This document shows, in pieces, positions 45,494 to 54,749 of a stretch of 64,000 nucleotides of DNA (position 1 is its first letter; every line of letters begins with the position of its first letter). The notes beneath the pieces are model-generated. The model worked only from the letters and a program-made list of their open reading frames with translations, was not told where the DNA came from and ran no database searches. The stretch is from NCBI GenBank assembly GCA_017858515.1, contig JAFMBM010000001.1:62001-126000 (forward strand), read 5' to 3'. The position numbers were made by a program, and so were the translations under genes. This stretch comes from Cryomorphaceae bacterium. Lineage in GTDB: Bacteria > Bacteroidota > Bacteroidia > Flavobacteriales > Schleiferiaceae.

Positions 45494-46516
45494 TTATTTG
45501 TTCAATGTTGAGTGGGCGCAAAAGTCGAGTTTCCAAACCAATTCTCGCAATAATTCGAAATCAGGAACCGTATCCGATCCTAATCCTTTTCCTTTTCCGT
45601 CGTATTCCTTAATTAAATGGATCGCTTCAACACAGGCGCGAAGGTCGAACCTTGAAGCGGCATATTGGTAATCTTTAACAAAATAAGGATTCACTTTTAA
45701 CAAAGCAGACATTTTGCTCGGATCTTTAGAAGGAGAGCTGTGGAATAAAACGAGTTTTTCAAAGAAGGAATATAGATTTCCTATCACCACAACGTAGGGA
45801 ATCTCCTTTGGGTTGGCTTGTGAATAGTTTAGGATACGTTGTAGCAACAATTTATCGCCTTTGCCCAAAGCATTGGCCAATTCAAATAAATTATAGTCTT
45901 TGTGTATGCCAACATTTTTAGCAATAAAGTCTTTGGTAGCTATTTCACCCTCATTTAAAAGCATTTTTAGCTTTTTCATTTCAGAATCGAGTCTTCCTAA
46001 ATCGCTTCCTAAAGAATCAGCCAGCAATTGCACTCCAAGATTGTCTATTCTAAAACCCAAGGTGTGCGAATGGCTGCTAATCCACTTTGGAATTTCATAA
46101 TCGCGAAGAGCAGTGCTGCTGAGGTGCACGGCATTCTTAGCCAGCAATTTTGCCAATTTCGATCGCTTGTCGAGTTTTTTGCCTTTGTATCCAATAGCCA
46201 AGACCGTTTGCGGATTAGGATTCTCTACATAGCCTTCAAATAACTCAATATTTCGAAGGTACTGCGCCTCTTTTACCAATACTAAAACGCGTTCAGCCAT
46301 CATTGGAAAGCGCTTTGCCTCTGAAATAATGCTGAGTACATCGCTGTCTTTTCCGTATAAAATGCTCTGATTGAAATCGCGCTCATGTTCTTGCAGAACA
46401 TTCGCTTCCAGTGCCTTGAGAACACTGTCGACATAGAAAGGCTCATCCCCATCTAAAAAATAGATCGGTCTAAATTGTCCTTGGCTTATCTCTCGAATAA
46501 TTTGCTCGTAGCTCAC
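45494..46516 (-). CDS. holA: DNA polymerase III subunit delta
   Basis: Clamp-loader subunit that opens the beta sliding clamp. The 340-residue length is right for the family. Typical features: FRPIYFLDGDEPFYVDSVLK at the N-terminus, EAKRFPMMAERVLVLVKEAQ (about 70-90), the AAA+ domain without a functional P-loop, and a C-terminal collar domain (FELANALGKGDKLLLQRIL). The start is GTG at 46516. It is divergent from the HsdR_N protein gene across 47 bp, a conserved neighbourhood in Bacteroidota. Confidence 0.92.
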   Translation of the reverse strand: MSYEQIIREISQGQFRPIYFLDGDEPFYVDSVLKALEANVLQEHERDFNQSILYGKDSDVLSIISEAKRFPMMAERVLVLVKEAQYLRNIELFEGYVENPNPQTVLAIGYKGKKLDKRSKLAKLLAKNAVHLSSTALRDYEIPKWISSHSHTLGFRIDNLGVQLLADSLGSDLGRLDSEMKKLKMLLNEGEIATKDFIAKNVGIHKDYNLFELANALGKGDKLLLQRILNYSQANPKEIPYVVVIGNLYSFFEKLVLFHSSPSKDPSKMSALLKVNPYFVKDYQYAASRFDLRACVEAIHLIKEYDGKGKGLGSDTVPDFELLRELVWKLDFCAHSTLNK

Positions 46517-46563
46517 GCCGCTAAGTTAGTTCGGAGCAGCGAAGCATTTAGCATCTTTGCCAG

Positions 46564-47010
46564 ATGTTGTTGCCTCAATTGAATTTTCCTGAATACGACT
46601 TCAAACTGCAAGAGTCTGAGGGGACTACTTATATTTTCGATCGATTTAGAAGGAAGAGAGTAGTGCTAACTCCCGAGGAATGGGTGAGACAAAATCTACT
46701 CGTTCACCTTTGTGAGGCCTTAGATTATCCATCTCAATTGATTGGTGTTGAAAATGGACTGCGTCTGAATCGCATGAGTAGACGTACAGATGCGGTTGTA
46801 TATAAAAAGGGAAAAATAGTGATGCTCATTGAGTGCAAGGCAGACCATATTTCGCTTACACAAGAAGTATTTGATCAAATATGCAGATACAATCAGGTGA
46901 TTCAAGCCCAATACCTTTTACTAAGCAACGGAACTCAACATATTATTGGATGTTTGCAATCCGAAACCCTGTTCTTTCTTCCGAACATACCTAAATACCA
47001 CGAACTTTGA
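46564..47010 (+). CDS. HsdR_N-fold (PD-(D/E)XK) protein
   Basis: A 148-residue protein with the fold of the N-terminal domain of type I restriction enzyme subunit R. The nuclease-type motif is present: RRTDAVVYKKG, then VMLIECKAD, fitting the D...ExK arrangement. There is no helicase domain or hsdM/hsdS nearby, so it is not a restriction enzyme. Proteins of this type are commonly next to holA in Bacteroidota; the function is unknown, perhaps in DNA metabolism. Its stop overlaps the next start by three bases (TTGA). Confidence 0.85.
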   Translation: MLLPQLNFPEYDFKLQESEGTTYIFDRFRRKRVVLTPEEWVRQNLLVHLCEALDYPSQLIGVENGLRLNRMSRRTDAVVYKKGKIVMLIECKADHISLTQEVFDQICRYNQVIQAQYLLLSNGTQHIIGCLQSETLFFLPNIPKYHEL

Positions 47011-48161
47011 AATTACCCTCTATCCATCTCCTTCCAGCCAAAGAAAAGGCTATAAAACGCGGCCATCCTTGGGTTTTTTCGGGCGCATTGAGCAAGCATT
47101 CTGTAAAGCCAGGCGAATGGGCTGAACTCTGCGATCACAATGGGCGCTTCTTGGCAATGGGCTTTGTAGAGCCGGGGAGTATTGCCTTTAAAATTGCCTC
47201 GCGTGAGGCCTATCAGCCTGAAGAGCTAATACGCTTGCGAATAGAAAGAGCCATTGCCTTTAGGCGAAAGGCAGGACTATTAGATCGCAAAGACCACCAG
47301 ATTTGTCGATTGTTCTTCGCAGAAGGAGATGGCCTACCGGGTTTAGTAATAGATGCCTATGGAATCCACTGTGTGGTGCAGTTTCATAGTAGGGCCGTTT
47401 TTCATTACCGTCATCTTATTGCAGAAATTCTGGCAGAGCAAGGATTTCCAAATGTATTTTCTAAGAGTAGAGAAAGTTTGCACGATAAAGGAATTGAAGA
47501 TTCGTACCTGCTCGGTGGAAAGCAAGAGGATGTTTTTCTAGAGTATGGATTAAAGTTTAAGGTGGATTGGGAGCAAGGTCAGAAAACGGGATTCTTTATC
47601 GATCAGCGCGAGAATAGAAGGTTGATTGGTACCCTGTCTAAAGACAAAAAAGTCTTAAATGCCTTCTCCTATACGGGAGGCTTTTCAATTTACGCACTTG
47701 CCGGTGGTGCCACCGATGTAGTGAGTCTCGACAGCTCGGCCAAGGCCATTGAGCTCGCTCATGAGAATGCCGTTTTAAATGGGTACGAATCGAAACATCA
47801 TGGAGTTATACAAGATGCCTTTGAGTACTTAAAAGATATGCCTAGCGATTTTGATGTGGTGGTTTTAGATCCTCCTGCTTTTGCGAAGAGTCAGCGCGTT
47901 ACTCACAATGCGGTTCAGGCCTATAAGCGAATTAACAGCATGGCTATGGAAAAGATGCCCGCGGGCAGCCAATTGCTTACCTTTAGCTGCAGTCAGCATA
48001 TTTCTAGAGAGTTGTTTACTTCAACCCTTCGGGCAGCGGCCATCGATTGTGGAAGATCAGTTCGATTGGTTCAGCACCTTCAACAACCGCTCGACCATCC
48101 TTCCAACCTCGTACATCCGGAAGGAGAATATTTGAAAGGACTTTGGCTGCAAGTAGATTGA
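47007..48161 (+). CDS. Class I SAM-dependent rRNA methyltransferase (RlmI-like)
   Basis: A 384-residue 23S-rRNA cytosine-methyltransferase-like enzyme. The N-terminal PUA domain is at about 2-75 (LLPAKEKAIKRGHPWVFSGA). An EEHEE-like linker precedes the Rossmann methyltransferase: KVLNAFSYTGGFSIYALAGG (motif I), DVVSLDSS (II), and the catalytic region VVVLDPPAFAKS (IV). RlmI modifies C1962 of 23S rRNA in E. coli; the target here is inferred. The start is TTG at 47007, forming a TTGA overlap with the preceding stop. Confidence 0.9.
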   Translation: MKLPSIHLLPAKEKAIKRGHPWVFSGALSKHSVKPGEWAELCDHNGRFLAMGFVEPGSIAFKIASREAYQPEELIRLRIERAIAFRRKAGLLDRKDHQICRLFFAEGDGLPGLVIDAYGIHCVVQFHSRAVFHYRHLIAEILAEQGFPNVFSKSRESLHDKGIEDSYLLGGKQEDVFLEYGLKFKVDWEQGQKTGFFIDQRENRRLIGTLSKDKKVLNAFSYTGGFSIYALAGGATDVVSLDSSAKAIELAHENAVLNGYESKHHGVIQDAFEYLKDMPSDFDVVVLDPPAFAKSQRVTHNAVQAYKRINSMAMEKMPAGSQLLTFSCSQHISRELFTSTLRAAAIDCGRSVRLVQHLQQPLDHPSNLVHPEGEYLKGLWLQVD

Positions 48162-48199
48162 TTCGGAGCGATTAAATCCATCCACCTAAAACACAAGCT

Positions 48200-49126
48200 A
48201 TGTATTCCATTGCCATTCACGGCGGGGCAGGCACCCTCACTAGAAACCAAATGACTGCTGAAAGAGAGCAGGCCTATCTGAGTGCATTAAAACATTCTAT
48301 AGATGCATCCACGCTTCTATTGATGGAAGGGAAATCTGCTTTAGACGCCGTAGAAGCCGCAGTGCGGTTGCTGGAAGATTCTCCCCTCTTTAATGCTGGA
48401 AAGGGCTCTGTTTTTACTCATACTGGAAAGCATGAAATGGATGCTTCTATAATGGAAGGGGCCCATAAAAGAGCAGGAGCGGTGGCCACGGTTTATGGAA
48501 TTAAAAATCCAATTTCAATGGCTCGCAGGGTAATGGAAGAAACAGAACATGTATTGCTTAGCGGAGAAGGAGCCATGCAATTTGCCATTGAAAATAATAT
48601 AGCCATGGAATCGGAAGAGTACTTCTACGATGAACTTCGCTATAAACAATGGCAAGAAGCTGTAAAGAAGGGCAGTATGCAATTGGATCATACGCCTCTA
48701 GATGAGAAGAAATTTGGTACCGTAGGTGCTGTAGCCCTCGACCGTCATGGAAATCTAGCCGCAGCAACCTCTACAGGTGGAATGACCAATAAGCGCTTTG
48801 GAAGGGTGGGAGACACTCCTATTATTGGTTCAGGAACCTATGCAAACAATAAAACTTGCGCCATTTCGTGTACAGGTAGCGGAGAGTTTTTTATGCGCGC
48901 CGTAGTGGCTTATGATGTCAGCTGTTTAATGGAGTATAAATCCCTCAGTCTACAAGAGGCTTGCGATATAGTGGTTCATGATCGATTGCTTTCGATAGGT
49001 GGAGATGGCGGCCTTATCGGAGTAGATGTACTGGGCAATATTTGCATGTCTTTCAATACAGAAGGGATGTATCGAGCTGCAAGGAATAGCGAAGGTCTTG
49101 AAAGCTTCGCTATTTATAAAGATTAA
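48200..49126 (+). CDS. Isoaspartyl peptidase / plant-type L-asparaginase
   Basis: An Ntn-hydrolase of 308 residues made as a proenzyme that cleaves itself. The nucleophile is the Thr in EKKFGTVGAVALD (about residue 176), which becomes the beta-subunit N-terminus. Family motifs: IAIHGGAGTL at the N-terminus, FNAGKGSVFT, HEMDASIMEG, ATSTGGMTNK and IGSGTYAN. No signal peptide, so cytoplasmic. With cyanophycinase (convergent, abutting) and CphA, its likely role is to hydrolyse beta-Asp-Arg dipeptides from cyanophycin; it may also repair isoaspartyl peptides. Confidence 0.93.
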   Translation: MYSIAIHGGAGTLTRNQMTAEREQAYLSALKHSIDASTLLLMEGKSALDAVEAAVRLLEDSPLFNAGKGSVFTHTGKHEMDASIMEGAHKRAGAVATVYGIKNPISMARRVMEETEHVLLSGEGAMQFAIENNIAMESEEYFYDELRYKQWQEAVKKGSMQLDHTPLDEKKFGTVGAVALDRHGNLAAATSTGGMTNKRFGRVGDTPIIGSGTYANNKTCAISCTGSGEFFMRAVVAYDVSCLMEYKSLSLQEACDIVVHDRLLSIGGDGGLIGVDVLGNICMSFNTEGMYRAARNSEGLESFAIYKD

Positions 49127-49990
49127 CTATAGATGAACGGTTAAGGGCCAAACTTTTATGGTTCTATTATCCACAGTAAACTCGTCGTTGGAGGCTAAAA
49201 TGTGAACCGAAAGATGGCACATACTCATAGGGGTGCCATCGGGTAAGATTGGATGATTGTTGTGCGTAAGTCCGCTGGGATCGAACACAATCACCATTCC
49301 TGAGCCAATGACCTTGAATTTGTTTCTATTCTTAATGATTAAGCCAGTGTCTTCTGCCAATCCAACTCCAATAAGAGTAGGATGCATGGCCACCGCTTCG
49401 GCCAATCTGCCAAATCTTCCTCGTCGAATGAAGTGAGTGTCGATAATAAGGCTAGGCATTAAACCCAAGCCTTTGCTCATTCCAATGGCTCCTTTTAGCA
49501 TCGATTCCTGAGCACTTCCACCGGTTATCATTTCTTCGCTCATAGCCATAGCACCAGCACTCGTACCCGCAATAACAAAAGGCTCTGTTCTATACCGTTC
49601 GGCTAGTAAGGAATGCAACTTTGTTCCACCGATCTTCTTTGCAATTTTACTCTGGTCTCCTCCAGAAAACATAACGCAATCGGCTTGTTCTACCAATGCA
49701 AGTATGTCTTTATCGTCGCTCTGTTTCCTTTTTCGGATGTCTGCAATAGTTATATGAGAAGATCCTAGTCGGTCAAAAGCCTCAAGATAGTGGTCGGAGA
49801 CTTCCACAGGAATGCTGGATGCAGTGGGGATAACCACCACTTTTGCTCTCTCACCACCTGCTTCTTTAACTACATGACTTAGGATTCCATCCTCCTCAAA
49901 TTCAAGGGGATGGAGCTTGCTGTTTTCGATTCCTTTGTCCTCATTCCCTCCAATAGGAATTAAGGTGCCCAGAACATTTTCACTTGACAT
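49127..49990 (-). CDS. cphB: Cyanophycinase
   Basis: An S51-family serine exopeptidase that releases beta-Asp-Arg from cyanophycin. It has 287 residues with no signal peptide, so it is the intracellular form. The nucleophile Ser lies in VIAGTSAGAMAMSEEM (about residue 143). Also present: IPIGGNEDKG at the N-terminus, VMFSGGDQSKI (the GGDQ substrate motif), and DTHFIRRGRFGRL, all characteristic of CphB. It abuts the isoaspartyl peptidase convergently and is divergent from cphA with about 100 bp between. Confidence 0.95.
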   Translation of the reverse strand: MSSENVLGTLIPIGGNEDKGIENSKLHPLEFEEDGILSHVVKEAGGERAKVVVIPTASSIPVEVSDHYLEAFDRLGSSHITIADIRKRKQSDDKDILALVEQADCVMFSGGDQSKIAKKIGGTKLHSLLAERYRTEPFVIAGTSAGAMAMSEEMITGGSAQESMLKGAIGMSKGLGLMPSLIIDTHFIRRGRFGRLAEAVAMHPTLIGVGLAEDTGLIIKNRNKFKVIGSGMVIVFDPSGLTHNNHPILPDGTPMSMCHLSVHILASNDEFTVDNRTIKVWPLTVHL

Positions 49991-50091
49991 AAAGTCGATT
50001 TTAGGATGCCGCTAAAGTATCTTATCTCGGGGTCTGAAAAATAATTACATTGGAAAAGGATTTTAACCCACTTTTTATACCTCATATAGCT

Positions 50092-52749
50092 ATGCGTATA
50101 CGCGAGATTAATGCCATGAGAGGACCGAATTACTGGTCCATTCGGAGACATAAACTAATCGTAATGGTGCTGGATCTAGAAGAATTAGAAGAAAGACCCA
50201 CCAATACCATCGATGGTTTCTTAGAGCGATTAACATCGCGCTTCCCTACTATGTATAGTCATAGGTGCTCTGAAGGCACCGAAGGTGGTTTCTTTTCAAG
50301 AGTAAAAGAAGGTACTTGGATGGGGCATGTCATCGAGCATATCGCGTTGGAGATTCAAACCTTAGCCGGTATGGATGTGGGCTTTGGTAGAACACGTGAC
50401 TACGGAGAGAAGGGAGTATATCATGTGGTATTCGCTTACACTGAAGAAAAGGTTGGACGATTCGCCGCTCAAGCGGCAGTGCACATTGCTGAGTCATTGA
50501 TTGAAGGATCTGAATATGATCTTGAAAGCGATATTCAACGTATGCGCGAACTAAGAGAGGAGAGCCGATTGGGCCCAAGCACTGGAAGCATTATTGAAGA
50601 AGCGGAGGCGAGAGGGATTCCGTGGATACGCTTGAATAAATACTCTCTTTGTCAGTTGGGATATGGCGATAAACAAAAGCGTATTCAAGCGACTGTTTCG
50701 AGCCAAACCAGCAGTATTGCAGTGGAATTGGCTTGCGATAAGGAGGATACTAAATTTATTCTCGAGCAAGCTGAAATACCCGTTCCTAAAGGAGAGATTA
50801 TTCGAACCGAATCAGGGCTAAAAGATGCTGTAGCTTATGTGAAGTATCCTTTGGTAATTAAGCCCATCAGTGGCAATCACGGAAGAGGAATTACAACCAA
50901 CATCAACAATTGGGATGATGCCCTAAAAGCCTTTGAGGCGGCCAAAGCGGTGTCTCGCTCTGTTATTGTAGAGCGTTATATAACTGGGGAAGATTATAGG
51001 CTATTAGTAATCGACTACAAATTGGTTGCTGCCGCGAAAAGAACACCCGCTGGGGTTACTGGAAATGGAAAGAGTAGCTTGAAGCAACTGATTGATGAGG
51101 TGAATGCAGATCCTCGTAGAGGCTACGGGCACGAAAATGTACTCACTCAAATCGATGTAGATTCTATGACCGAAGGCTTGATGAAACAGCAAGGATTGAC
51201 TCTTGATTCTGTTATTCCAGATGGAGAATGGATAAAGCTCAAAGACACGGCTAACCTTAGCACAGGCGGAACAGCAGAAGATGTTACGGATATCATCCAC
51301 CCCTACAATGTGTTTATGGCTGAGCGCATTGCTCGCTTGATTGGTTTGGATATATGTGGAATTGACATTATGACTTCGGATATGCGCATTCCTCTTCCTG
51401 AAACGGGAGGGGCGGTTCTTGAAGTAAATGCAGCACCCGGATTTAGGATGCATTTGGCGCCCACCTCAGGCTTGCCACGCAATGTAGCATCCAATGTGGT
51501 GGATATGCTTTTCCCTCCAGGAACCGAATCGCGCATTCCTATTGTGGCTGTAACAGGAACCAACGGAAAAACAACCACTACACGCTTGATCTCACACATC
51601 ATGAGAATGAAGGGATACAAAGTGGGATATACCACAACAGATGGAGTTTATATTCAGAATCGATTGTTAATGCAAGGCGATTGCACGGGTCCGGCGAGTG
51701 CCGAATTTGTGCTTCGAGATCCTACTGTAAATTTTGCGGTATTGGAGTCAGCTAGAGGCGGATTGCTTAGGGCTGGATTAGCTTTCTCTAGCTGCGATGT
51801 GGGTATTGTTACCAATGTTGCTCCTGATCATTTAGGGTTGAAGGGCATTCATACCATCGAACAGCTCGCAAAGGTGAAAGGCGTTATTCCTGAAACGGTT
51901 CGTCCGGGCGGCTATGCTATTTTAAATGCAGATGACGATTATGTTTATGCTATGCGCAAGAGCGTGTCTGCCAATGTAGCCCTCTTTTCTATGGATGAAA
52001 ATAGTCCAAGAATTAAGGCCATTGCCAAGGTAGGCGGATTGTCAGCCGTTTATGAGCAAGGATATATAACCATTTGCAAGGGCGAATGGAAGATGCGTAT
52101 CACCAAAGCCAGCAATGTGCCTCTTACTTTTGGGGGAAAGGCAGCTTTCATGATACAAAACGTGCTGCCTGCCGCTCTTACGGCCTATATACAAGGCTTG
52201 GGAATTGAAGATATTAAGGTGGCCTTAGAGTCATTTATTCCATCTCCAGCTCAAACACCAGGAAGGTTAAATCTATTCGAATTCAAAGATTTCAGCGTGC
52301 TTTTGGATTATGCCCATAATTCGGCAGGATTAAAAGCTTTGAAGAATATGCTGGAGCGAATGGATGGTCATCCGAAAATCGGCATCATTGCAGGTATTGG
52401 CGATAGGAGAGAGGAAGACAACAATGAGATTGGAAGCGTGGCAGCTCAGATGTTTGATGAAATCATCATCCGTCAGGATAAAAACTTAAGGGGTAAATCG
52501 GAGAAGCAAATCATAGATATGCTACTTGCTGGAGTGCATTCTATCGATCCAAATAAGAAGGTTCGAGTGATTCAATCTGAACGCGAGGCCATCGCGGAGG
52601 CCATCACCAACGCTACCAAAGGAAGCTTGATTACCATATGTAGTGATGTTATTCCCGATGCATTAGCTCAGGTAATCAATTACAAAGACGAAGAGGCCAA
52701 GCGATTGTACGAATTTGGTAAGAAGGATATTCCGAATCTGGATAGGTAG
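50092..52749 (+). CDS. cphA: Cyanophycin synthetase
   Basis: ATP-dependent polymerase that builds poly-Asp with Arg side chains, 885 residues. ATG 50092 (MRIREINAMRGPNYWSIRRH) matches the usual N-terminus; TTG 50050 would add 14 residues. Order: the N-terminal CphA domain with GHVIEHIALEIQTLAGMDVG, an ATP-grasp domain (about 205-460: PLVIKPISGNHGRGIT, LEVNAAPGFRMHLAPTSG), and a Mur-ligase-like domain with P-loop VTGTNGKTTTTRLI at about 485, NVAPDHLG and LLDYAHNSAGLKAL. Both catalytic halves look intact. Divergent from cphB. Confidence 0.97.
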   Translation: MRIREINAMRGPNYWSIRRHKLIVMVLDLEELEERPTNTIDGFLERLTSRFPTMYSHRCSEGTEGGFFSRVKEGTWMGHVIEHIALEIQTLAGMDVGFGRTRDYGEKGVYHVVFAYTEEKVGRFAAQAAVHIAESLIEGSEYDLESDIQRMRELREESRLGPSTGSIIEEAEARGIPWIRLNKYSLCQLGYGDKQKRIQATVSSQTSSIAVELACDKEDTKFILEQAEIPVPKGEIIRTESGLKDAVAYVKYPLVIKPISGNHGRGITTNINNWDDALKAFEAAKAVSRSVIVERYITGEDYRLLVIDYKLVAAAKRTPAGVTGNGKSSLKQLIDEVNADPRRGYGHENVLTQIDVDSMTEGLMKQQGLTLDSVIPDGEWIKLKDTANLSTGGTAEDVTDIIHPYNVFMAERIARLIGLDICGIDIMTSDMRIPLPETGGAVLEVNAAPGFRMHLAPTSGLPRNVASNVVDMLFPPGTESRIPIVAVTGTNGKTTTTRLISHIMRMKGYKVGYTTTDGVYIQNRLLMQGDCTGPASAEFVLRDPTVNFAVLESARGGLLRAGLAFSSCDVGIVTNVAPDHLGLKGIHTIEQLAKVKGVIPETVRPGGYAILNADDDYVYAMRKSVSANVALFSMDENSPRIKAIAKVGGLSAVYEQGYITICKGEWKMRITKASNVPLTFGGKAAFMIQNVLPAALTAYIQGLGIEDIKVALESFIPSPAQTPGRLNLFEFKDFSVLLDYAHNSAGLKALKNMLERMDGHPKIGIIAGIGDRREEDNNEIGSVAAQMFDEIIIRQDKNLRGKSEKQIIDMLLAGVHSIDPNKKVRVIQSEREAIAEAITNATKGSLITICSDVIPDALAQVINYKDEEAKRLYEFGKKDIPNLDR

Positions 52750-52883
52750 TTTTATTATAGTTAAGAGAGAGAAGATATAAACACAATATTTTCTTATCCT
52801 TTTGAAGCTTTTTGTAGTTATAGAATAGCATCTAAACTGGTCTTTTCTGGTTGATCTATTCGTAATGATTTAGGATTTTATAC

Positions 52884-52920
52884 TGTGAAAGTCTTTCCAT
52901 TCATTGGAAAGACTTTCACA
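52884..52920. repeat. 15-bp perfect inverted repeat downstream of cphA
   Basis: TGTGAAAGTCTTTCC, a 7-base loop, then GGAAAGACTTTCACA. There is no T tract on either side, so it is not a standard terminator; it may stabilise the 3' end or mark an operator-like site. Confidence 0.75.
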
Positions 52921-53598
52921 TATAATTTCTCATTATCGTTTTCAACGAGTTAACCTTTCCGCTCAATGGCTTCTCTTCAATCAGCTTTCTGAACAGTTAA
53001 ATATGCTACTTACGGTAGTTGCTGCACTTCAAATAATATTGAAAGTTCTCTAGTGATTTTACCATTGATGCCAATGGGTGTTCTTTAGAATTCAAAGCTA
53101 AAACTGACTATGAAATTCAATGAAAGATGGCGGCGTTCTAAAATAGTAGATAAGTATTGCTTCATTTTTAGAGGTTCTAGAGTCAAAATTATCCCAGAAA
53201 GAAGAATATCAAATGGCTAAACAGTAAGTTGTCATTTTCTCAATAAGTCTTATTTTATCTTTTTTGTTTGGCAAAAATTCTAAAGAGAGTTTTTTCCGAG
53301 AATGCATCCTTTCGTTATTATTTGCGTTGAATGAATGATTAGAGCATTGAACACTTAGTCTAAATTTTCTTCCATCTAGGCATTTCTTAATTATTCTTTT
53401 ATTTCAACTCTCCTTCGGCTTTTATTTTTTTAGAGAAGAGATTTAGACATTCCCAAATAGCCCATTTTCGGGCTTTATTCTTCTAACATAGAAATGCTCT
53501 AAATCGAATTGAAACGCAAGAGTGTTTAAGTTCAGGTTTTGTGAGTAGGAAATAGGAAGAAATATTTCTACTTGCTTGGGATGTATTACAGAAACCAT
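52921..53598. other. Intergenic, AT-rich, no clear gene
   Basis: With the cphA trailer, the gap from 52750 to 53690 is about 940 bp. A 36-codon frame at 53110-53220 (MKFNERWRRSKIVDKYCFIF...) has no recognisable motif. No tRNA or mobile element was seen. Confidence 0.4.
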
Positions 53599-53633
53599 AA
53601 AAAAAACTCCCCACCATTTCTGGTAGGGAGTTT
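53599..53633 (-). terminator. Rho-independent terminator for the FISUMP gene
   Basis: On the minus strand AAACTCCCTACCA, loop GAAA, TGGTGGGGAGTTT, then an eight-T tract, 58 bp after the stop at 53691. Confidence 0.8.
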
Positions 53634-53690
53634 CTATTAGTGCACTTATTATCTCAGTAGTAATCTATTACTGAGGTTTATGTCAAAAAA

Positions 53691-54749
53691 TTAATCTTGA
53701 GTACAACGAACTGAACCTGCAATGGCTCTTGCAATGGAGTTAATACTTGATCCTCCAGCATTGAAATAAAGTCCATTAGCATTAGTACCGCTGATAGTGC
53801 TACTCCAGTAGCTACCAACAATACCTACGTTGTTGATGGTTCCACTTCCAAATCCGCGACGACCAGCAGCTGGGAGTTTTAATGGAGATCCAAAAGCGCC
53901 AGCAGCAGCATTCATGCTCCAACTCAAACGCTCATTGTCTAACTCGGTATCAGTAGGCAATCTAAATCCGGTTGGACAAGGATTGTTCGTACCGTTAACA
54001 CCTTGCCATAGATTTACGTTTTCAGGACTGCGCCAGTTGTTAGGAGCTCCGCCTGTAAGGATGAAAAAAGCATGGCCTGGTTGATCAGAGGCACTCAAAA
54101 CGTTCAATGTATCTGAATTTCTGCACTGATGTCCGTCGGCTGCTCTTCCCCACTGGAATAAGTCGCCATACGAATCCATATCCGTACTGCTAGAAGCAAC
54201 TTGAGAAGCACCTAGGTTACGATCCATCCATGTTCTTCCAGTTGTTGGATTGGTAACTGCAACCACATCAGCCGCGCCAGAAGCACAGAATACTGAGCTA
54301 GAAGGATACGGATCAGATACAGTAAGATCCAGGTCGCAAGACTGTCCGCCAATGTTCAAAGCGAAGCTAGCAGTACCTACACTAGAAGGTGTTCCTGAAA
54401 TCGTATATGTTAAAGAACCACTGCCATTCGCAAAAGTACCGGCACTCAAAGTAGCTGTTAAACCGGTAACACCTGTTGAACTAACTGTTTGACCATTGTG
54501 TGATCCTCCAATTCCACCTGTATAAGGAACATCACTGCTTACTCCATTAGCAACATAACCAGAAGTTAAAGTGCCATTATTAACCGCGCTTCCACAATCA
54601 ATTGATTCAATCTCGTGCTTTAAACAACGAACCGAACCACCAATGGCTCTAGCGATAGAGTTTACGCTTGATCCACCTGCATTGAAATAAAGTCCGTTGG
54701 CATTGGTACCGTTTATTGTACTACTCCAATAGCTTCCAACTATACCCAC
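53691..54749 (-). CDS. FISUMP surface protein, second module (frameshifted)
   Basis: C-terminal half of a gene that begins at 56062. It opens with the end of the first FISUMP module (GIVGSYWSSTINGTNANGLY ... SVRCLKHEIES), then an Ig-like unit (NGQTVSSTGVTGLTATLSAG), then a complete second FISUMP module: GRTWMDRNLGASQVASS, YGDLFQWGRAADGHQCR, PNNWRSPENVNLWQGVNG, CPTGFRLPTDTELDNERLSW, VGSYWSST ... SVRCTQD. FISUMP modules are abundant in Bacteroidota and Fibrobacteres surface proteins; their ligand is unknown. The start GTG is only the first codon available after the frameshift at 54750. No T9SS tail. Confidence 0.75.
   Translation of the reverse strand: MGIVGSYWSSTINGTNANGLYFNAGGSSVNSIARAIGGSVRCLKHEIESIDCGSAVNNGTLTSGYVANGVSSDVPYTGGIGGSHNGQTVSSTGVTGLTATLSAGTFANGSGSLTYTISGTPSSVGTASFALNIGGQSCDLDLTVSDPYPSSSVFCASGAADVVAVTNPTTGRTWMDRNLGASQVASSSTDMDSYGDLFQWGRAADGHQCRNSDTLNVLSASDQPGHAFFILTGGAPNNWRSPENVNLWQGVNGTNNPCPTGFRLPTDTELDNERLSWSMNAAAGAFGSPLKLPAAGRRGFGSGTINNVGIVGSYWSSTISGTNANGLYFNAGGSSINSIARAIAGSVRCTQD

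Noticed and set aside
46564-47010. Remnant of a type I restriction-modification system
   Set aside because: Only the HsdR_N fold is present, with no hsdM or hsdS nearby, and this gene type is regularly found next to holA in Bacteroidota, so it is treated as a stand-alone gene.
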